From NCBI GenBank assembly GCA_013416435.1, contig JACCEN010000004.1, positions 62,001 to 126,000 of the forward strand: 64,000 nt of DNA, read 5' to 3'. Both the position numbers and the translations under genes were made by a program. The notes under the pieces are model-generated. The model saw only the letters and a list, made by a program, of their open reading frames with translations. It ran no database searches and was not told the origin of the DNA. The stretch comes from Alcaligenaceae bacterium. Lineage in GTDB: Bacteria; Pseudomonadota; Gammaproteobacteria; Burkholderiales; Burkholderiaceae_B. Shown here piece after piece: positions 7,803-18,906 of this stretch (within the stretch, counting starts at the first letter, position 1; each line of letters begins with the position of its first letter).

Positions 7803-9913
7803 GCTGCGCTACCACCTATCACCGCGGTAATCCGCAGGACACGTTCATCGGGGATTTCAACACTGGAGAGCACGCCCAGCTGCGGGAAATGATGCCGCAG
7901 AAAGCGTGACAGCGATGGGCGCAGGACCGGGGGAACCACCAGCACCGCCGCATCGCCATTGTTCTCCTGGGATTGTACCGCGCGATCCGCTTCCGTCAGC
8001 ACGCTTTCAGCCAGGCCGGGCTCCAGGGCGCCGCTGGTGGTCAGCGCCTGCGTCAGCACCCGTTCCAGGCGGGGATCCAGGCCGATGACCCGCAGTTCAC
8101 CCTCGCCCGGGAACCACTGCTGCGTGATGGCCCGGCCAAGCGCGGCCCGGGTGAGCGCCAGCAGCTCGCCCGCATCCGGCCCGGTGCCGTTCGGGTTGAG
8201 CGCAGCCAGCCTTGGCGCGTGCTCCGCCAGCGTTTCGATGATGGTGCGCGCGTCGCGTATCGGCACTTCTTCGTCCAGCAGGCCTCGCAACAGCTTCTGC
8301 AGCAGCGTCAGGCTGACGGTCTTGGGCACCAGGTCCTCGACGAGCTTGGGCGCTTCGCGGCCGATATGGTCGAGCAATTGCTGGACCTCCTGGCGTCCAA
8401 GCAATTGCGCCCCGTAACGATGCATCAGATGGTTCAAGTGAGTGGCGATGACGGTGCCGGCATCCACGACGGTGTAGCCGGCAATCTGCGCCTGTTCGCG
8501 CAGACCGACATCGACCCAGACGGCCGGCAGGCCAAAAGCCGGATCAGTGGTGGGCGTGCCGGGGAGCTTCATGGTCACGCCACCCGGATCGATGGCCAGC
8601 CACTGGCCTGGCGTGGCCGAACCGCGCCCCACTTCCACGCCTGACAACAGGATGCGGTAATCGTTGGGCTTGAGCTCGAGGTTGTCGCGTATGTGGACGA
8701 CCGGCGGCAGGAAGCCCACATCCTGCGCAAATTTCTTGCGCAGGCTGCGGATGCGATGCAGGAGCTCGCCATTCTGCGCATGGTCGACCAGGGATATCAG
8801 ACGATAGCCCACCTCGAGCCCCAGCGGATCCACCAGCGACACGTCATCCCAGCTCGCCTCGGCGGCGGCCGCCTCGACGGCCGCCTGCACTTTCTGCGGC
8901 TCTTCCACCAGCTTGGCACGCTCCGCCACCTGGCGCTTATGCATGTACCAGCCGCCGGTCGCCATTGCAGCAGCCAGCAACAGGAAGGCCACGTGCGGCA
9001 TGCCTGGAATCAAGCCCATGGCAGTCATGATGCCCGCCGTGATGAACAGCACATTCGGATTCGCAAACAGCTGGCTGACCATTTGTTGGCCCACGTCCTG
9101 GTCCGTGGCCACGCGCGACACCACCACGCCCGCCGCCGTGGAGATCACCAGCGCGGGAATCTGGGCGACCAGGCCATCGCCGATGGTCAGCAGGGTGTAG
9201 ACGCGGCCCGCCTCCCCGAAGCTGAGATCGTGTTGTGCCACCCCGATGATCAGGCCGCCGACGATGTTGATGACCATGATGAGCAGGCCCGCGACGGCGT
9301 CGCCCCGGACGAACTTGCTGGCGCCGTCCATGGAGCCGTAGAATTCGGCCTCCTGGCCGACCTCCGTACGGCGCCGGCGCGCCTCGTCTTCACCGATGAG
9401 TCCCGCGTTCAGGTCGGCGTCGATCGCCATCTGCTTGCCGGGCATTGCGTCCAGCGTGAACCGCGCGCCGACTTCCGCGATACGCCCGGCACCCTTGGTG
9501 ATGACCACGAAGTTGATGATGACCAGGATCACGAACACCACGATCCCGACGGCGAAGTTTCCGCCCACCAGAAAGTGCCCGAAGGCCTCGATGACCTGTC
9601 CGGCGGCGTCCGGGCCCTTGTGTCCATGCATGAGCACGACGCGGGTCGAGGCCACGTTCAGCGCCAGCCGGAGCAGCGTGGCGAACAGCAGGACGGCCGG
9701 GAAGGCGGCGAAGTCCAGCGGTTTCTTGGTGAACATCGCAACCAGCAATATCATCACGGACAGCGAGATATTGAAGGTGAACAGCAAATCCAGGATGAAG
9801 GGCGGCAGCGGCAGAATCATCATGGCAAGCACCATGAGAATCAGCACCGGCCCTGCCATCAGGCGGGCATGTGCCGAACCACTGTCTTTGAGTATGGCTA
9901 AAAAACTGTTCAT
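7799..9913 (-). CDS. flhA: FlhA, flagellar type III export gate protein
   Basis: Large inner-membrane component of the flagellar export gate, 704 residues, full length. About eight hydrophobic segments occupy the first half (for example LILMVLAMMILPLPPFILDL), with the FHIPEP hallmark region around GRIAEVGARFTLDAMPGKQM. The C-terminal cytosolic half ends in RFLRHHFPQLGVLSSVEIPD, the substrate-chaperone docking domain. The ATG at 9913 overlaps the flhB stop (ATGA), and its own stop overlaps flhF, giving a tight flhB-flhA-flhF operon. Confidence 0.97.
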   Translation of the reverse strand: MNSFLAILKDSGSAHARLMAGPVLILMVLAMMILPLPPFILDLLFTFNISLSVMILLVAMFTKKPLDFAAFPAVLLFATLLRLALNVASTRVVLMHGHKGPDAAGQVIEAFGHFLVGGNFAVGIVVFVILVIINFVVITKGAGRIAEVGARFTLDAMPGKQMAIDADLNAGLIGEDEARRRRTEVGQEAEFYGSMDGASKFVRGDAVAGLLIMVINIVGGLIIGVAQHDLSFGEAGRVYTLLTIGDGLVAQIPALVISTAAGVVVSRVATDQDVGQQMVSQLFANPNVLFITAGIMTAMGLIPGMPHVAFLLLAAAMATGGWYMHKRQVAERAKLVEEPQKVQAAVEAAAAEASWDDVSLVDPLGLEVGYRLISLVDHAQNGELLHRIRSLRKKFAQDVGFLPPVVHIRDNLELKPNDYRILLSGVEVGRGSATPGQWLAIDPGGVTMKLPGTPTTDPAFGLPAVWVDVGLREQAQIAGYTVVDAGTVIATHLNHLMHRYGAQLLGRQEVQQLLDHIGREAPKLVEDLVPKTVSLTLLQKLLRGLLDEEVPIRDARTIIETLAEHAPRLAALNPNGTGPDAGELLALTRAALGRAITQQWFPGEGELRVIGLDPRLERVLTQALTTSGALEPGLAESVLTEADRAVQSQENNGDAAVLVVPPVLRPSLSRFLRHHFPQLGVLSSVEIPDERVLRITAVIGGSAA

Positions 9914-11070
9914 GATGCGTTCGCCGCAACCTTTTCCTTACTTTCGGGGTCCAGCCCCGGGGGAATGACCAAATGGTCGGGACGCCGGGGTTCGGCGCCC
10001 GTACCCATGTTCCAGTTGCGCAGCTGGAATACCCAGGCCAGCACTTCGGCAACGGCCGAGTAAAGCACGGCGGGGATCTCCTGGCCTATCTCCACGTTGT
10101 GATAAAGCGCCCGGGCCAGGGGCGGCGCGCTCAGGATGGGCACCTTATGCTCTTCGCCCACCCCGCGTATGCGGGCCGCCGTCAGGCCGGAGCCTTTCGC
10201 AACGACCATCGGCGCGCCCTGCTGCCCTTCCTTGTACGACAGCGCCACCGAATAATGGGTGGGGTTGGTGACGATCACGTCCGCCTTGGGGACCTCGGCC
10301 ATCATCCGGCGCCGCGCCATCGCCCTTTGCTGCTGCCGGATCCGCCCTTTCACGTGCGGATCGCCATCGCTTTCCTTGTTTTCCTGCTTCACGTCCTGTC
10401 GCGACATGCGCAGCTTCTTGAAATGGCTGAACAGCTGCCAGGGGGCATCGATCAGCACGATCACGATCAGTCCGCTCACGATCAGGGCGCAGCACAAGGC
10501 GACCAGGCCGATGCCCGCGGCCAGCGCCTCGGTCGGCGACGCATGCATCAGCGAGATCATCTGGTCGATATGCCGGGTGATGACCATGACGGCCACGCCG
10601 CCCACCACGGCCGCCTTGACCAGCGTCTTCAGCAGCTCGACCAGGGTCTGCGCGGAAAACATGCGGGCGACGCCTTTCAGTGGATTGAGCCGTTCGAATT
10701 TCGGTGCCAGCGCCTTGGCCGACAGCAGCAGGCCGCCGAGCAGCACCGACGCCAGCACGGCCATGACCGCCAGCAGTCCGAACATCGGCAGGAGCATGAA
10801 CAAGGCCTGGGTCGCGGAACCGGCCGCGACGTCGAGCATGACCTTGGCATCGTGCCCTACCCGCACATCGAACCATAGCCCCGCGCGCAGGATATCGGTG
10901 AGGCGCTGGTACATGCCCGCCCCGCCTATCCACAACACCGCGACGCCGGTGGCCAGCAAAAGAAAAGTATTCAGCTCGCGCGAACGCGCAACCTGCCCTT
11001 CCTCGCGCGCCTTCTCCAGGCGCCGGGGTGAGGCCGGTTCGGTTTTCTCGAGGTCGCTGTCCTCTGCCAT
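9910..11070 (-). CDS. flhB: FlhB, export gate substrate-specificity switch
   Basis: Inner-membrane gate protein that autocleaves to switch export from rod/hook to filament substrates. The autocleavage motif NPTH is visible (VTNPTHYSVALSYKEG), preceded by four membrane segments and the cytosolic linker DVKQENKESDGDPHVKGRIR. 386 residues, normal size. The N-terminal EDSDLEKTEPASPRRLEKAR is typical. First gene of flhBAF; upstream 276 bases to cheZ contain palindrome cluster 2. Confidence 0.97.
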   Translation of the reverse strand: MAEDSDLEKTEPASPRRLEKAREEGQVARSRELNTFLLLATGVAVLWIGGAGMYQRLTDILRAGLWFDVRVGHDAKVMLDVAAGSATQALFMLLPMFGLLAVMAVLASVLLGGLLLSAKALAPKFERLNPLKGVARMFSAQTLVELLKTLVKAAVVGGVAVMVITRHIDQMISLMHASPTEALAAGIGLVALCCALIVSGLIVIVLIDAPWQLFSHFKKLRMSRQDVKQENKESDGDPHVKGRIRQQQRAMARRRMMAEVPKADVIVTNPTHYSVALSYKEGQQGAPMVVAKGSGLTAARIRGVGEEHKVPILSAPPLARALYHNVEIGQEIPAVLYSAVAEVLAWVFQLRNWNMGTGAEPRRPDHLVIPPGLDPESKEKVAANAS

Positions 11071-11179
11071 TCAATGCCAAAAAAGTGACTGGTCACAATG
11101 ATCCAGGCAGATTCTAATCGACCGCCTGGGCGGTGAATGGGCGGAGCTATGCGGAGAAAAGCGCTCAATTCAGCGGGGC

Positions 11180-11348
11180 GGGGTCAGACCCCGCATGGGG
11201 TCTGACCCCCGTTGCGCTTTTGAGGGGTCTGGCCCCATGCGCCGTTATCGAGGGGTCAGACCCCGTACGGGGTCTGACCCCAGGCGTTGCGAATGGGGTA
11301 TGATCCCGGGTGTTCGAAAGGGTCAGACCCCATGCGGGGTCTGACCCT
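11180..11348. repeat. Palindrome cluster 2 (three copies plus a half)
   Basis: Full copies at 11180-11209 (spacer GCAT), 11252-11281 (spacer GTAC) and 11319-11348 (spacer ATGC, with A/T ends), plus a degenerate half near 11224-11236. The last copy abuts the TAG stop of cheZ. Unlike most clusters, both neighbours (cheZ and flhB) are on the minus strand, so here the elements separate the chemotaxis operon from flhBAF and could end or attenuate read-through. No other sequence feature is seen in the rest of this 276-base gap. Confidence 0.95.
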
Positions 11349-11994
11349 AGAATCCCAGGCTGGCCAGCAGGTCGTCGACCTGGTCCTGGCTGGTCACCAC
11401 GTCGACCTTGCCTTCGGGGTTGACCTCGGGCCCGTTCAGCAAGGACTCCGCTTCTTCGCGGCGCTCTTGGGGCACGTTGTCGATCAGCACTTGCACCAGC
11501 TCGGTCTCGATGGCGGACACCACGCCCAGCATCTTCATGATGACCTGGCCGGTCAGGTCCTGGAAGTCCTGCGCCATGATGATGTCGAGCAGGTTGTTCT
11601 GGGATGCCTGTGCCTTGGCGGGAACATCCTTGAGCAGCGCGCGCGTATCGTCGACCAGTTCTCTGGCGTCGGCCAGTTCGACCGGATGGTCGAACCACTG
11701 CTGCCAGCGCTGGTCGAGCGCCTTGGCGTCTCGGATCATGCTGTCCTGCAAGGGTTGCGTCTGCTCCGCGGCGTTCAGCACGCGGTTGGCGGCCTGCTCG
11801 GTCATGCGCGCCACGTAGTGCAGGCGGTCGCGCGCATCCGGTATGGCGTGCGCGGCATCCTTGATCGCCTGGTCGAGTCCGAGTTCGCGCATGCTTTGGC
11901 GCAGCATGCGGGTCAGCGACGCAATGCGGTGGATCAGGTCGACGGGCTGGTCCTCGGGAAAATTCGGGGGCGGACTGTTCTCGGGCGCTTCCAT
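11347..11994 (-). CDS. cheZ: CheZ, CheY-P phosphatase
   Basis: Dephosphorylates CheY-P and so ends the motor-reversal signal. The 215-residue helical protein has the active-site stretch ([16 protein letters not shown], with the catalytic Gln within QDLTGQ) and a C-terminal CheY-binding peptide ([13 protein letters not shown]). The ATG at 11994 is preceded by AAGGAG. cheY ends 10 bases upstream. Confidence 0.96.
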   Translation of the reverse strand: MEAPENSPPPNFPEDQPVDLIHRIASLTRMLRQSMRELGLDQAIKDAAHAIPDARDRLHYVARMTEQAANRVLNAAEQTQPLQDSMIRDAKALDQRWQQWFDHPVELADARELVDDTRALLKDVPAKAQASQNNLLDIIMAQDFQDLTGQVIMKMLGVVSAIETELVQVLIDNVPQERREEAESLLNGPEVNPEGKVDVVTSQDQVDDLLASLGF

Positions 11995-12004
11995 CGCGTT
12001 CTCC

Positions 12005-12394
12005 TTAGGAACCGATCTTTTCGAAGATCTTGTTCAGCTTTTCTTCGAGCGTCGCCGCGGTGAACGGCTTGACCACGTAACCGTTGGCGCCGGCCTGGGC
12101 CGCGGCAATGATGTTTTCTTTCTTGGCTTCGGCGGTCACCATCAGTACCGGAAGCTTGCTCATGTTGGGATCGGCGCGGATATGCTTGAGCATATCGAGG
12201 CCGTCCATGTTGGGCATGTTCCAGTCGGATACGACAAAGTCGAAGTTGCCATTGCGCAGTTTCTCGAGGCCCATGGCGCCGTCTTCGGCCTCGTCCACGT
12301 TCTCGAAGCCCAAATCCTTCAGCAAGTTCTTGATGATCCGACGCATGGTCGGAAAATCATCGACAACCAGGATCTTCATGGTTTTCTGTACCAC
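12005..12394 (-). CDS. cheY: CheY, chemotaxis response regulator
   Basis: Single-domain response regulator that binds the flagellar switch when phosphorylated by CheA. Acidic pocket and phospho-acceptor are visible: DD at residues 12-13, Asp57 in [11 protein letters not shown], Thr in MVTAEAK, and the conserved Lys in GYVVKPF. The start is taken as GTG at 12394 because GGAG lies eight bases upstream; the ATG at 12379 lacks a ribosome site but would also give a full receiver domain. 129 residues. Confidence 0.96.
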   Translation of the reverse strand: MVQKTMKILVVDDFPTMRRIIKNLLKDLGFENVDEAEDGAMGLEKLRNGNFDFVVSDWNMPNMDGLDMLKHIRADPNMSKLPVLMVTAEAKKENIIAAAQAGANGYVVKPFTAATLEEKLNKIFEKIGS

Positions 12395-12439
12395 TTAACA
12401 TTCTCCAAATAATTAATCGGCCACGAGTCCGCAGGGACG

Positions 12440-13492
12440 TCAGACCCGATGGCCATAAGACCCAGCACTCGCCAGAATCCGTTCGCTGATTTCCGATAAG
12501 GGCACCGCGGCATCCGCGGCGCCTATGTGCAACGCTTCACGCGGCATGCCGAACACGACGCAACTGGCTTCGTCCTGCGCGAACGTTACCGCGCCCGCTT
12601 CCTTCATGGCCAGCAAGCCTTGCGCGCCATCCTTGCCCATGCCCGTCAGGATGACTCCGATGGCATTCTTTCCTGCCACCTCGGCCGCCGAATGAAACAG
12701 GACGTCGACGGAAGGCCTGTGCCGGTTGACGGGCTCGCTGTAGTCCAGCTTGACGACGTAATTCGCGCCGGACCGGGCAAGCTTCATGTGGGCCACGCCG
12801 CCGGGCGCCAGGTACACATGGCCCGGCAGCACCCGCTGACCGTCTTCCGCCTCGTGGACCTGCATGGCGCACAGGTTGTCCAGCCGCTGCACGAAGGAAC
12901 GCGTGAAACCGGCCGGCATGTGCTGCGTGATCATAATGGCAGGGCTGTTGGCGGGCAAGGGCTCGAGCACCTGGCGGATGGCCTCGGTGCCGCCGGTGGA
13001 CGCGCCGATCATGACCAGCTTCTCGGTCGTGGAAAAATGCTGCACCAGCCGGCGCGCCGGCGTTCCTGGCGCCTGGCTGGCTTGTCGCGGGCGCGAATGG
13101 GCGGCGGCGCGTATCTTGTCGGCGATGAGCTCGCTGTAGTCCAGCAGACCGTCACGCAAGCCCAGCTTGGGCTTGGTCACGAAATCGACGGCGCCCAGTT
13201 CGAGCGCGCGCAGCGTGACTTCCGAATTGCGCTCGGTGAGCGAAGAAACCATGACGACGGGCATCGGGCGCAGCCGCATCAGGCGCTCCAGGAAGTCCAG
13301 TCCGTCCATGCGGGGCATCTCGACGTCGAGCGTGAGGACATCGGGATTGTGCTGCTTGATGAGTTCGCGCGCGACGAGAGGATCGGGAGCGGCCGCGACC
13401 ACCTCCATATCCGGATGGCTGTTGATGATTTCGGTCATCAAGCCTCGGACCAGAGCGGAATCATCGACACACAGGACACGAATCTTTTTCAT
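12440..13492 (-). CDS. cheB: CheB, chemoreceptor methylesterase/deamidase
   Basis: Removes methyl groups from receptor glutamates and deamidates glutamines, giving adaptation. Receiver domain at residues 1-120 with Asp56 ([11 protein letters not shown]), a linker, and the CheB_methylest domain with the serine motif [12 protein letters not shown], the histidine in [10 protein letters not shown] and the aspartate in [14 protein letters not shown]. 350 residues, complete. It lies 44 bases after cheR, with no cheD in between. Confidence 0.97.
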   Translation of the reverse strand: MKKIRVLCVDDSALVRGLMTEIINSHPDMEVVAAAPDPLVARELIKQHNPDVLTLDVEMPRMDGLDFLERLMRLRPMPVVMVSSLTERNSEVTLRALELGAVDFVTKPKLGLRDGLLDYSELIADKIRAAAHSRPRQASQAPGTPARRLVQHFSTTEKLVMIGASTGGTEAIRQVLEPLPANSPAIMITQHMPAGFTRSFVQRLDNLCAMQVHEAEDGQRVLPGHVYLAPGGVAHMKLARSGANYVVKLDYSEPVNRHRPSVDVLFHSAAEVAGKNAIGVILTGMGKDGAQGLLAMKEAGAVTFAQDEASCVVFGMPREALHIGAADAAVPLSEISERILASAGSYGHRV

Positions 13493-13536
13493 TATTGCGT
13501 AAATCTATAAATGACGGGCTCTAGGCTCCGTGGACA

Positions 13537-14376
13537 CTAGATTGCCTCGTACACCGTCTGCCCCAGCAAGCGGAAGGCTTTGGTCAGGTAGGTGAAGTTC
13601 TCGGAATGGCCCGCGAACAGCAAGCCGCCTGGTTTCAAGACGCCCGCAAAGCGTTCCAAAATACGCGTCTGGGTCGCCTTGTCGAAGTAGATCATGGTGT
13701 TGCGGCAGAAAATGGCGTCGAAGCTCTGGCTGGGCGGCCAGTTGGTCGACAGCAGGTTCAGCACGTCGAATTCGATCATGCCGCGCAGTTCGGGCTTGAC
13801 CCGGACCATGCCGGCCCGCCTGCCCGCGCCACGCTGGAAATATCTGTGCAGGTATTCCTCGGGAACCGGCTTGACCCGTTCCATCGAGTACATGCCCTCG
13901 CGCGCGCGCTCGACGGCGTGCGTATCGATGTCGGTCGCAAATATGGATATGCCGGTGTCCGGCGCCGCGCAGGCCTCGCGCAGCGTGATGGCGATGGAAT
14001 AAGGCTCCTCGCCGGTCGAGCTAGCGCAGCACCACACCGAGAAGGGTTTCTTCCGCCGCTTTGCGAATTCGGCCAGGATGGGGAAATGATGCTGCTCGCG
14101 GAAAAACGCCGTGTGGTTGATCGTGAAGGCGTTGACGAATCCTTCCCAGTGTTCGGACTGGCTGTTGGCCTCGAGATGGTCGAGGTACTCCTTGACGCTC
14201 TGCAGCCCCAGCCTGCGGGCTTTCAAGGCCAGCGTGCGTTCGGCCATTTCACGCTTGTGTCCGCCCAGCACGATGCCTGCGCGCGCGCGCAGTATGCGTG
14301 AGGCCTTCTCAAAATCGTTATGCCCGATCTCGGGGAGATCAGGCATGGTAAATATGGAGTCTGCTGTAATCGACAT
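13537..14376 (-). CDS. cheR: CheR, chemoreceptor methyltransferase
   Basis: SAM-dependent methyltransferase acting on receptor glutamates. The N-terminal helical domain (DFEKASRILRARAGIVLGGH) precedes the Rossmann domain with WCCASSTGEEPYSIAI (SAM loop), FATDIDTHAVERARE, and FDAIFCRNTMIYFDK. 279 residues. The ATG at 14376 lies three bases after the receptor gene; an internal ATG at 14346 is an alternative start, and neither has a strong ribosome site. Confidence 0.95.
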   Translation of the reverse strand: MSITADSIFTMPDLPEIGHNDFEKASRILRARAGIVLGGHKREMAERTLALKARRLGLQSVKEYLDHLEANSQSEHWEGFVNAFTINHTAFFREQHHFPILAEFAKRRKKPFSVWCCASSTGEEPYSIAITLREACAAPDTGISIFATDIDTHAVERAREGMYSMERVKPVPEEYLHRYFQRGAGRRAGMVRVKPELRGMIEFDVLNLLSTNWPPSQSFDAIFCRNTMIYFDKATQTRILERFAGVLKPGGLLFAGHSENFTYLTKAFRLLGQTVYEAI

Positions 14377-14379
14377 AGA

Positions 14380-16122
14380 TCAGGAGCGTGCGAGCGCCCC
14401 AAAATTGTGTGTGAGGCCATGAGCGTCGTCGGCCTGGGGCGGGCTTTCCTGCCGGAGGCGGGTCGCCGTCACGTCGATGACTTCCCTGGCATTGAGCTTG
14501 AACACCGATACCGCATCGGCAAGCCGCGTGGCCTGCTCCTGCAGCGAGCCCGCCGCCGCTGCCGCCTCTTCGACCAAGGCGGCGTTCTGCTGCACCACGC
14601 CGTCCATTTCGGCGACCGCCCGATTGACTTGCTCGATGCCTTCGGACTGCTCGTGCGAAGCAGAGTTGATTTCCGCCATGATGGTGGTCACGCCCTGCAC
14701 GGACCCGACCACCTCGTTCATGATCTGGCCGGCATCGCCCACTTGGCGCGCGCCTTCTTGGATTCTGACCTGGGATTCTTCGATCAGAAGCTTGATTTCC
14801 TTGGCGGCCTGCGCGCTGCGCTGCGCCAGCGATCGCACTTCGCCGGCCACGACCGCGAAACCCTTGCCTTGCTCGCCCGCGCGCGCCGCCTCGACCGCCG
14901 CATTGAGCGCCAGGATATTCGTCTGGAAAGCGATTCCGTCGATCACCCCTACGATTTCGACCATCTTGCCGGAGCTGTCGGAGATTTCGCGCATGGTGCC
15001 GACGACTTCGGTCACGGCTGCGCCGCCGCGCTGGGCAACGCCGGACGCGCTTTTCGCGAGCCGGTCGGCTTCTGTCGCGTTATCGGAATTCTGGCGCACC
15101 GTGCTGGAGAGCTGCTCCATGCTGGCGGCCGTCTCCTGCAACGCGGCCGCCTGTTGTTCCGTGCGCCCGCTGAGGTCGCTATTGCCGGCGAAGATTTCGC
15201 GCGCGCCCAGGTTGATTTCCTCGACGCCTTCGCGCACCGCGCTCACCGTACGGATAAGGCCGTCCTGCATGCGGCGCACCGCCTCGTACAGAACGCCGAT
15301 TTCATTGCTCGAGCTGACATCGATTCTTTGGGTGAGGTCCCCGCCGGCGATGCGGTCGAAATAGGCGCCCGCCTGGCGCAAGGGCCGCAAGACCATCCGC
15401 CCCAGGAAGATGTAGGTCAAGAGCGCGATCAGCACGCAGGCCAGCATGGCCACGGAAACCAGCTTGATCACCAGTGCGTACTGGCTGCCTTCCCGCTGAT
15501 AGATTTGGTCGATGACTTCCTGCTGGTGCGCCCGCAGCCCGCTGAGCGAGGAATACAGGCTCTTTTCGAGTGTTTGGGTGGTATTGCCAAGGAAGGCATG
15601 GTAGTCGCTCAGGCGGCCATCGGAAAGCAAGCCGAACAGCGGCTGCACCCCCTGCTGCATGAGCGCCTGGTAGTTGCGCACCACGGGCTCATATCGATCG
15701 GCGCGCTCGGGCATGTCTTTGACCAGGGCCTGGAAATCGGCAAAGCCGGCCAGCGACCGGTCATACAGGCCGCGGGCCTCGGCGATGAGCGCGCGCGATT
15801 CCTCGCTGACTGCGCCTTTGCCCGCCGACCCCTCGCCGCCCCAGGCATTGGCGATGGCGGCGGCATTCAGGTCGTCGAATACGACATAGCTGGTCACCGC
15901 GCGTCCGAGCGTGGCCTGGATGGTCTTGTAGCCGTCCAGCGCGGTCATCAGGCCGACGCCCATGCGCTGATTGGATACGATGCTGTTCAGGGCCTGGTTG
16001 TTCGCCCTGAGGGACAGCACGCCGAGCGCCGCGCCGGCCACCAGCATCGCCAGGAAGAAGACGAGCACCAGGATCAGGCTGGTGCGTATCTTGAGATTGG
16101 CCAGTAAAGAACTTTTGCCCAT
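14380..16122 (-). CDS. Methyl-accepting chemotaxis protein
   Basis: Transmembrane chemoreceptor of 580 residues. A first membrane helix ([20 protein letters not shown]), a periplasmic four-helix-bundle-type (TarH-like) sensor, a second helix ([20 protein letters not shown]), HAMP, and the signalling domain with the hairpin tip ([35 protein letters not shown]). It resembles Tsr/Tar receptors by architecture, but the ligand cannot be read from sequence. The C-terminus lacks an NWETF-type CheR-tethering pentapeptide. It is the only receptor gene in the locus, between cheW and cheR. Confidence 0.94.
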   Translation of the reverse strand: MGKSSLLANLKIRTSLILVLVFFLAMLVAGAALGVLSLRANNQALNSIVSNQRMGVGLMTALDGYKTIQATLGRAVTSYVVFDDLNAAAIANAWGGEGSAGKGAVSEESRALIAEARGLYDRSLAGFADFQALVKDMPERADRYEPVVRNYQALMQQGVQPLFGLLSDGRLSDYHAFLGNTTQTLEKSLYSSLSGLRAHQQEVIDQIYQREGSQYALVIKLVSVAMLACVLIALLTYIFLGRMVLRPLRQAGAYFDRIAGGDLTQRIDVSSSNEIGVLYEAVRRMQDGLIRTVSAVREGVEEINLGAREIFAGNSDLSGRTEQQAAALQETAASMEQLSSTVRQNSDNATEADRLAKSASGVAQRGGAAVTEVVGTMREISDSSGKMVEIVGVIDGIAFQTNILALNAAVEAARAGEQGKGFAVVAGEVRSLAQRSAQAAKEIKLLIEESQVRIQEGARQVGDAGQIMNEVVGSVQGVTTIMAEINSASHEQSEGIEQVNRAVAEMDGVVQQNAALVEEAAAAAGSLQEQATRLADAVSVFKLNAREVIDVTATRLRQESPPQADDAHGLTHNFGALARS

Positions 16123-16180
16123 AACTGCTATGCCCTTCAGGTTGTTTCGTCCATGCCGGCGGATGCGGATCCGGCCTTCC

Positions 16181-16681
16181 CTACACCACCGCGCTTTCCA
16201 CCAGCGCCATCTCTTCGCTGGTCATCAGTTTTTCGATATCGACGAGAATCAGCATGCGTTCGCCCAGCGTGCCGATGCCGGTGAGATACTCCGTCGAGAA
16301 CGCCGTGCCGAATTGCGGCGCCGCGCTGATCTGCGATGGCTGCAGCATGAGGACGTCGGACACCCCGTCCACCACCACGCCGACGACCCGCGACTGCAGG
16401 TTGAGGATCACCACCACGGTCTGGTGGTTGTATTCCACGTTCTCGAGGTTGAACTTGATGCGCATGTCGACGATGGGAACGATGATGCCGCGCAGGTTGG
16501 TCACCCCCTTCACGAATGAAGGCACGTTCGCGATCCGCGTGACGCTCTGGCTGTCGTAGCCGCGAATTTCCTGGACCTTGAGGATGTCGATGCCGTATTC
16601 CTGGGCCGCCAGCGTAAATACCAGGTATTCCTGTCCTGCCGTGTCGCCCTGGGTGGCGTTGTATCCGAATTGTGTAGTCAT
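16181..16681 (-). CDS. cheW: CheW, receptor-kinase coupling protein
   Basis: Scaffold linking receptors to CheA. 166 residues with the CheW fold: [36 protein letters not shown], and [18 protein letters not shown] longer frame begins at 16702, but the ATG at 16681 has GGAG seven bases upstream and gives the usual family N-terminus, so it is preferred. It follows cheA after 28 bases. Confidence 0.96.
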   Translation of the reverse strand: MTTQFGYNATQGDTAGQEYLVFTLAAQEYGIDILKVQEIRGYDSQSVTRIANVPSFVKGVTNLRGIIVPIVDMRIKFNLENVEYNHQTVVVILNLQSRVVGVVVDGVSDVLMLQPSQISAAPQFGTAFSTEYLTGIGTLGERMLILVDIEKLMTSEEMALVESAVV

Positions 16682-16709
16682 GGCGTTCTCCGAAACTTTC
16701 AAAAAGGCG

Positions 16710-18785
16710 TTATACCGTCTTGTCGCGCGTGACGCGCCGCAGGGCGAAGACGTCGACGATCAGCGCAACGCTGCCATCGCCAAGGATGGTCGCGGCGGAA
16801 ACGCCTGGAATTTTCCTGTAGTTGGATTCAAGGTTCTTGACCACCACCTGGTGCTGCCCGATGAGGTGATCGACCATCAGCGCGAAACGGACGTCCTCCG
16901 CCTGCAGGATCACCGCGATGGATTTGGTGATCTCCGTTTCGGCGCCTTGCACGTCGAATACATTGTGCAGGGCCACGATGGGCAGATATTCGCCGCGCAC
17001 GTGCAGCACGCTTTCGGTTTCCGAAATATGGCGTACCTGTTCCGGCTCCGGCTGCATGGATTCCGTAACGTGGCTGAGCGGCAGAATGAAGGTTTCCTCG
17101 CCTACTCGTACCGACATGCCATCCAGGATGGCCAGCGTCAGGGGCAGGATGATGCGCGTGGTCGTGCCCTGGCCGGCCCTGGACGAAAGCTGGATGTGCC
17201 CGCCCATGCCCTGGATGTTCCTGCGCACGACGTCCATGCCGACTCCGCGCCCGGATATATCGGTGACTTTCTCGGCCGTCGAGAACCCCGGCGCGAAGAT
17301 GTACTGCCAGAGCTCTTCGTCGGGCGTGCTTTCCGTGACGGGCAGCCCTTGGCTCATGGCTTTCTTGAGGATGCGCTCGCGGCTCAGGCCGGCGCCGTCG
17401 TCGGACACTTCGATCACGATCTGGCCGCCATGATGCTGGGCGGAAAGCGTGAGGTTGCCTTCGGCGCCCTTGCCTGCGGCGATGCGGACCTCGGGCGCCT
17501 CGATGCCGTGGTCGATGCTGTTGCGCACCAGATGCGTCAACGGATCGATGATGCGCTCGATCAGGCTCTTGTCGAGCTCGGTCGCCTGGCCATAGGTGGT
17601 GAGCTTGATCTGCTTGTTCATCTTCGCCGCGCTTTCCCTGACTACGCGGGGAAAGCGGCTGAAGACGTAGTCCATGGGCATCATGCGGATCGACATCACC
17701 GCTTCCTGGAGGTCGCGGGCATTGCGCTCGAGCTGTTCGATGCCGTTGAGCAATCGGTCGTGCAGCACGGGATCGAGCGTGGAGGCCGTCTGGACCAGCA
17801 TGGCCTGGGTGATGACCAGCTCGCCGACCAGGTTGATGATCTGGTCGACTTTCTCGACGCCCACGCGAATGGTGCTGCTGTTGCTGCTGGACGAGGCCCC
17901 GGCTTTGGCGGGCGCCTTGTTCTCAGTCTTGACGGGCGCAGGCATGGCCGCTGCGGCCGGTGGTGCGCCGGCACCTTGTGTTGCGGCGGCCGGCGTTGCG
18001 GGCGGTGCTGCCGCTGGCGGCGCGGCGGCGGGGAGTGCCGCGGCAGCCGGCAAGGCCTCCGGACGCACCTGAACCTGATCGCTGTTGACGATGAAGCAGC
18101 AGACGGCTTCGAGATCGGCGACCGACGCCGTGGTATTTAGCCAGATGGCCAGCGTGCCCTGCCCTTTTTCCTGATGGACGACATCGCCCAGCAGCGCCAT
18201 CTCGGCGGCCAGAGCCTCGGCATCCTTTTCGCTGAGTTTGCTCAGGCGCACGCAGAGCGGCAGCCCTGTCGTGTCTGCGGACACCGCGGCCGGCTGCGGC
18301 GCGGGTTCCGGCGCCTTCTGCACGGGAGGCGCCTGGACGGCTGCGGGCGGAGCGGGCATGGACGGCGGAGCCGCCGCGGCGCCTTTCTGCTCAAGCGCCA
18401 GTTGGCGCAACTGGGCGCAGATCCGCTCGTAGGCGCCGGCATCGGGTTCTGCTGAATTGCGGTAGGCCGCCACTTGCGCTGTCAACACATCTTTGGTTTC
18501 CAAAAAGAGATCGATCATGTCCTTACGCAACGCCATTTCGCCACGGCGGATGCTGTCCAGCAGGTTTTCAAGCAGGTGGGTCGTATCGGCCAACTGGCCG
18601 AAACAGCCGAACGTGCCGGCGCCGCCCTTGATGGAGTGCGCCGCCCGGAAAATGGCATTGAGCTGATCGGGTTCAGGGTTATCGAGATCCAAGCCGAGCA
18701 GCTGTTGCTCCATATCGGCCAACAGCTCGTCGGCCTCATCAAAAAACGTTTCGAAAAACTGGCTCAGATCGACGCCCGCGCTCAT
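16710..18785 (-). CDS. cheA: CheA, chemotaxis sensor histidine kinase
   Basis: Cytosolic kinase that phosphorylates CheY and CheB. Order of domains: Hpt with phospho-His50 ([15 protein letters not shown]), a CheY-binding P2-like region around 180-230, a very Ala/Pro-rich linker around 240-300, dimerisation ([16 protein letters not shown]), HATPase ([31 protein letters not shown]), and a CheW-like regulatory domain. 691 residues. AAAGGAAG precedes the ATG at 18785. The low-complexity linker is the only unusual part and is common in this group. Confidence 0.97.
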   Translation of the reverse strand: MSAGVDLSQFFETFFDEADELLADMEQQLLGLDLDNPEPDQLNAIFRAAHSIKGGAGTFGCFGQLADTTHLLENLLDSIRRGEMALRKDMIDLFLETKDVLTAQVAAYRNSAEPDAGAYERICAQLRQLALEQKGAAAAPPSMPAPPAAVQAPPVQKAPEPAPQPAAVSADTTGLPLCVRLSKLSEKDAEALAAEMALLGDVVHQEKGQGTLAIWLNTTASVADLEAVCCFIVNSDQVQVRPEALPAAAALPAAAPPAAAPPATPAAATQGAGAPPAAAAMPAPVKTENKAPAKAGASSSSNSSTIRVGVEKVDQIINLVGELVITQAMLVQTASTLDPVLHDRLLNGIEQLERNARDLQEAVMSIRMMPMDYVFSRFPRVVRESAAKMNKQIKLTTYGQATELDKSLIERIIDPLTHLVRNSIDHGIEAPEVRIAAGKGAEGNLTLSAQHHGGQIVIEVSDDGAGLSRERILKKAMSQGLPVTESTPDEELWQYIFAPGFSTAEKVTDISGRGVGMDVVRRNIQGMGGHIQLSSRAGQGTTTRIILPLTLAILDGMSVRVGEETFILPLSHVTESMQPEPEQVRHISETESVLHVRGEYLPIVALHNVFDVQGAETEITKSIAVILQAEDVRFALMVDHLIGQHQVVVKNLESNYRKIPGVSAATILGDGSVALIVDVFALRRVTRDKTV

Positions 18786-18906
18786 GTTTGCTTCCTTTCA
18801 CTGTAAAGCTCTGTCATTTGCTGTGCTCCGCGCCCAGGCCGCCACCGAACGGTAACAGCCGTTTACATCACGTTACCCCCGGCATTCTAACCCCGGATGG
18901 GCTTTT

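Noticed and set aside
5970-7892. 640-residue plus-strand ORF opposite flhF
   Set aside because: Shadow frame of the high-GC flhF gene; no family features. Similar shadow frames opposite flhA, glpD, norB and the MCP gene were discarded for the same reason.
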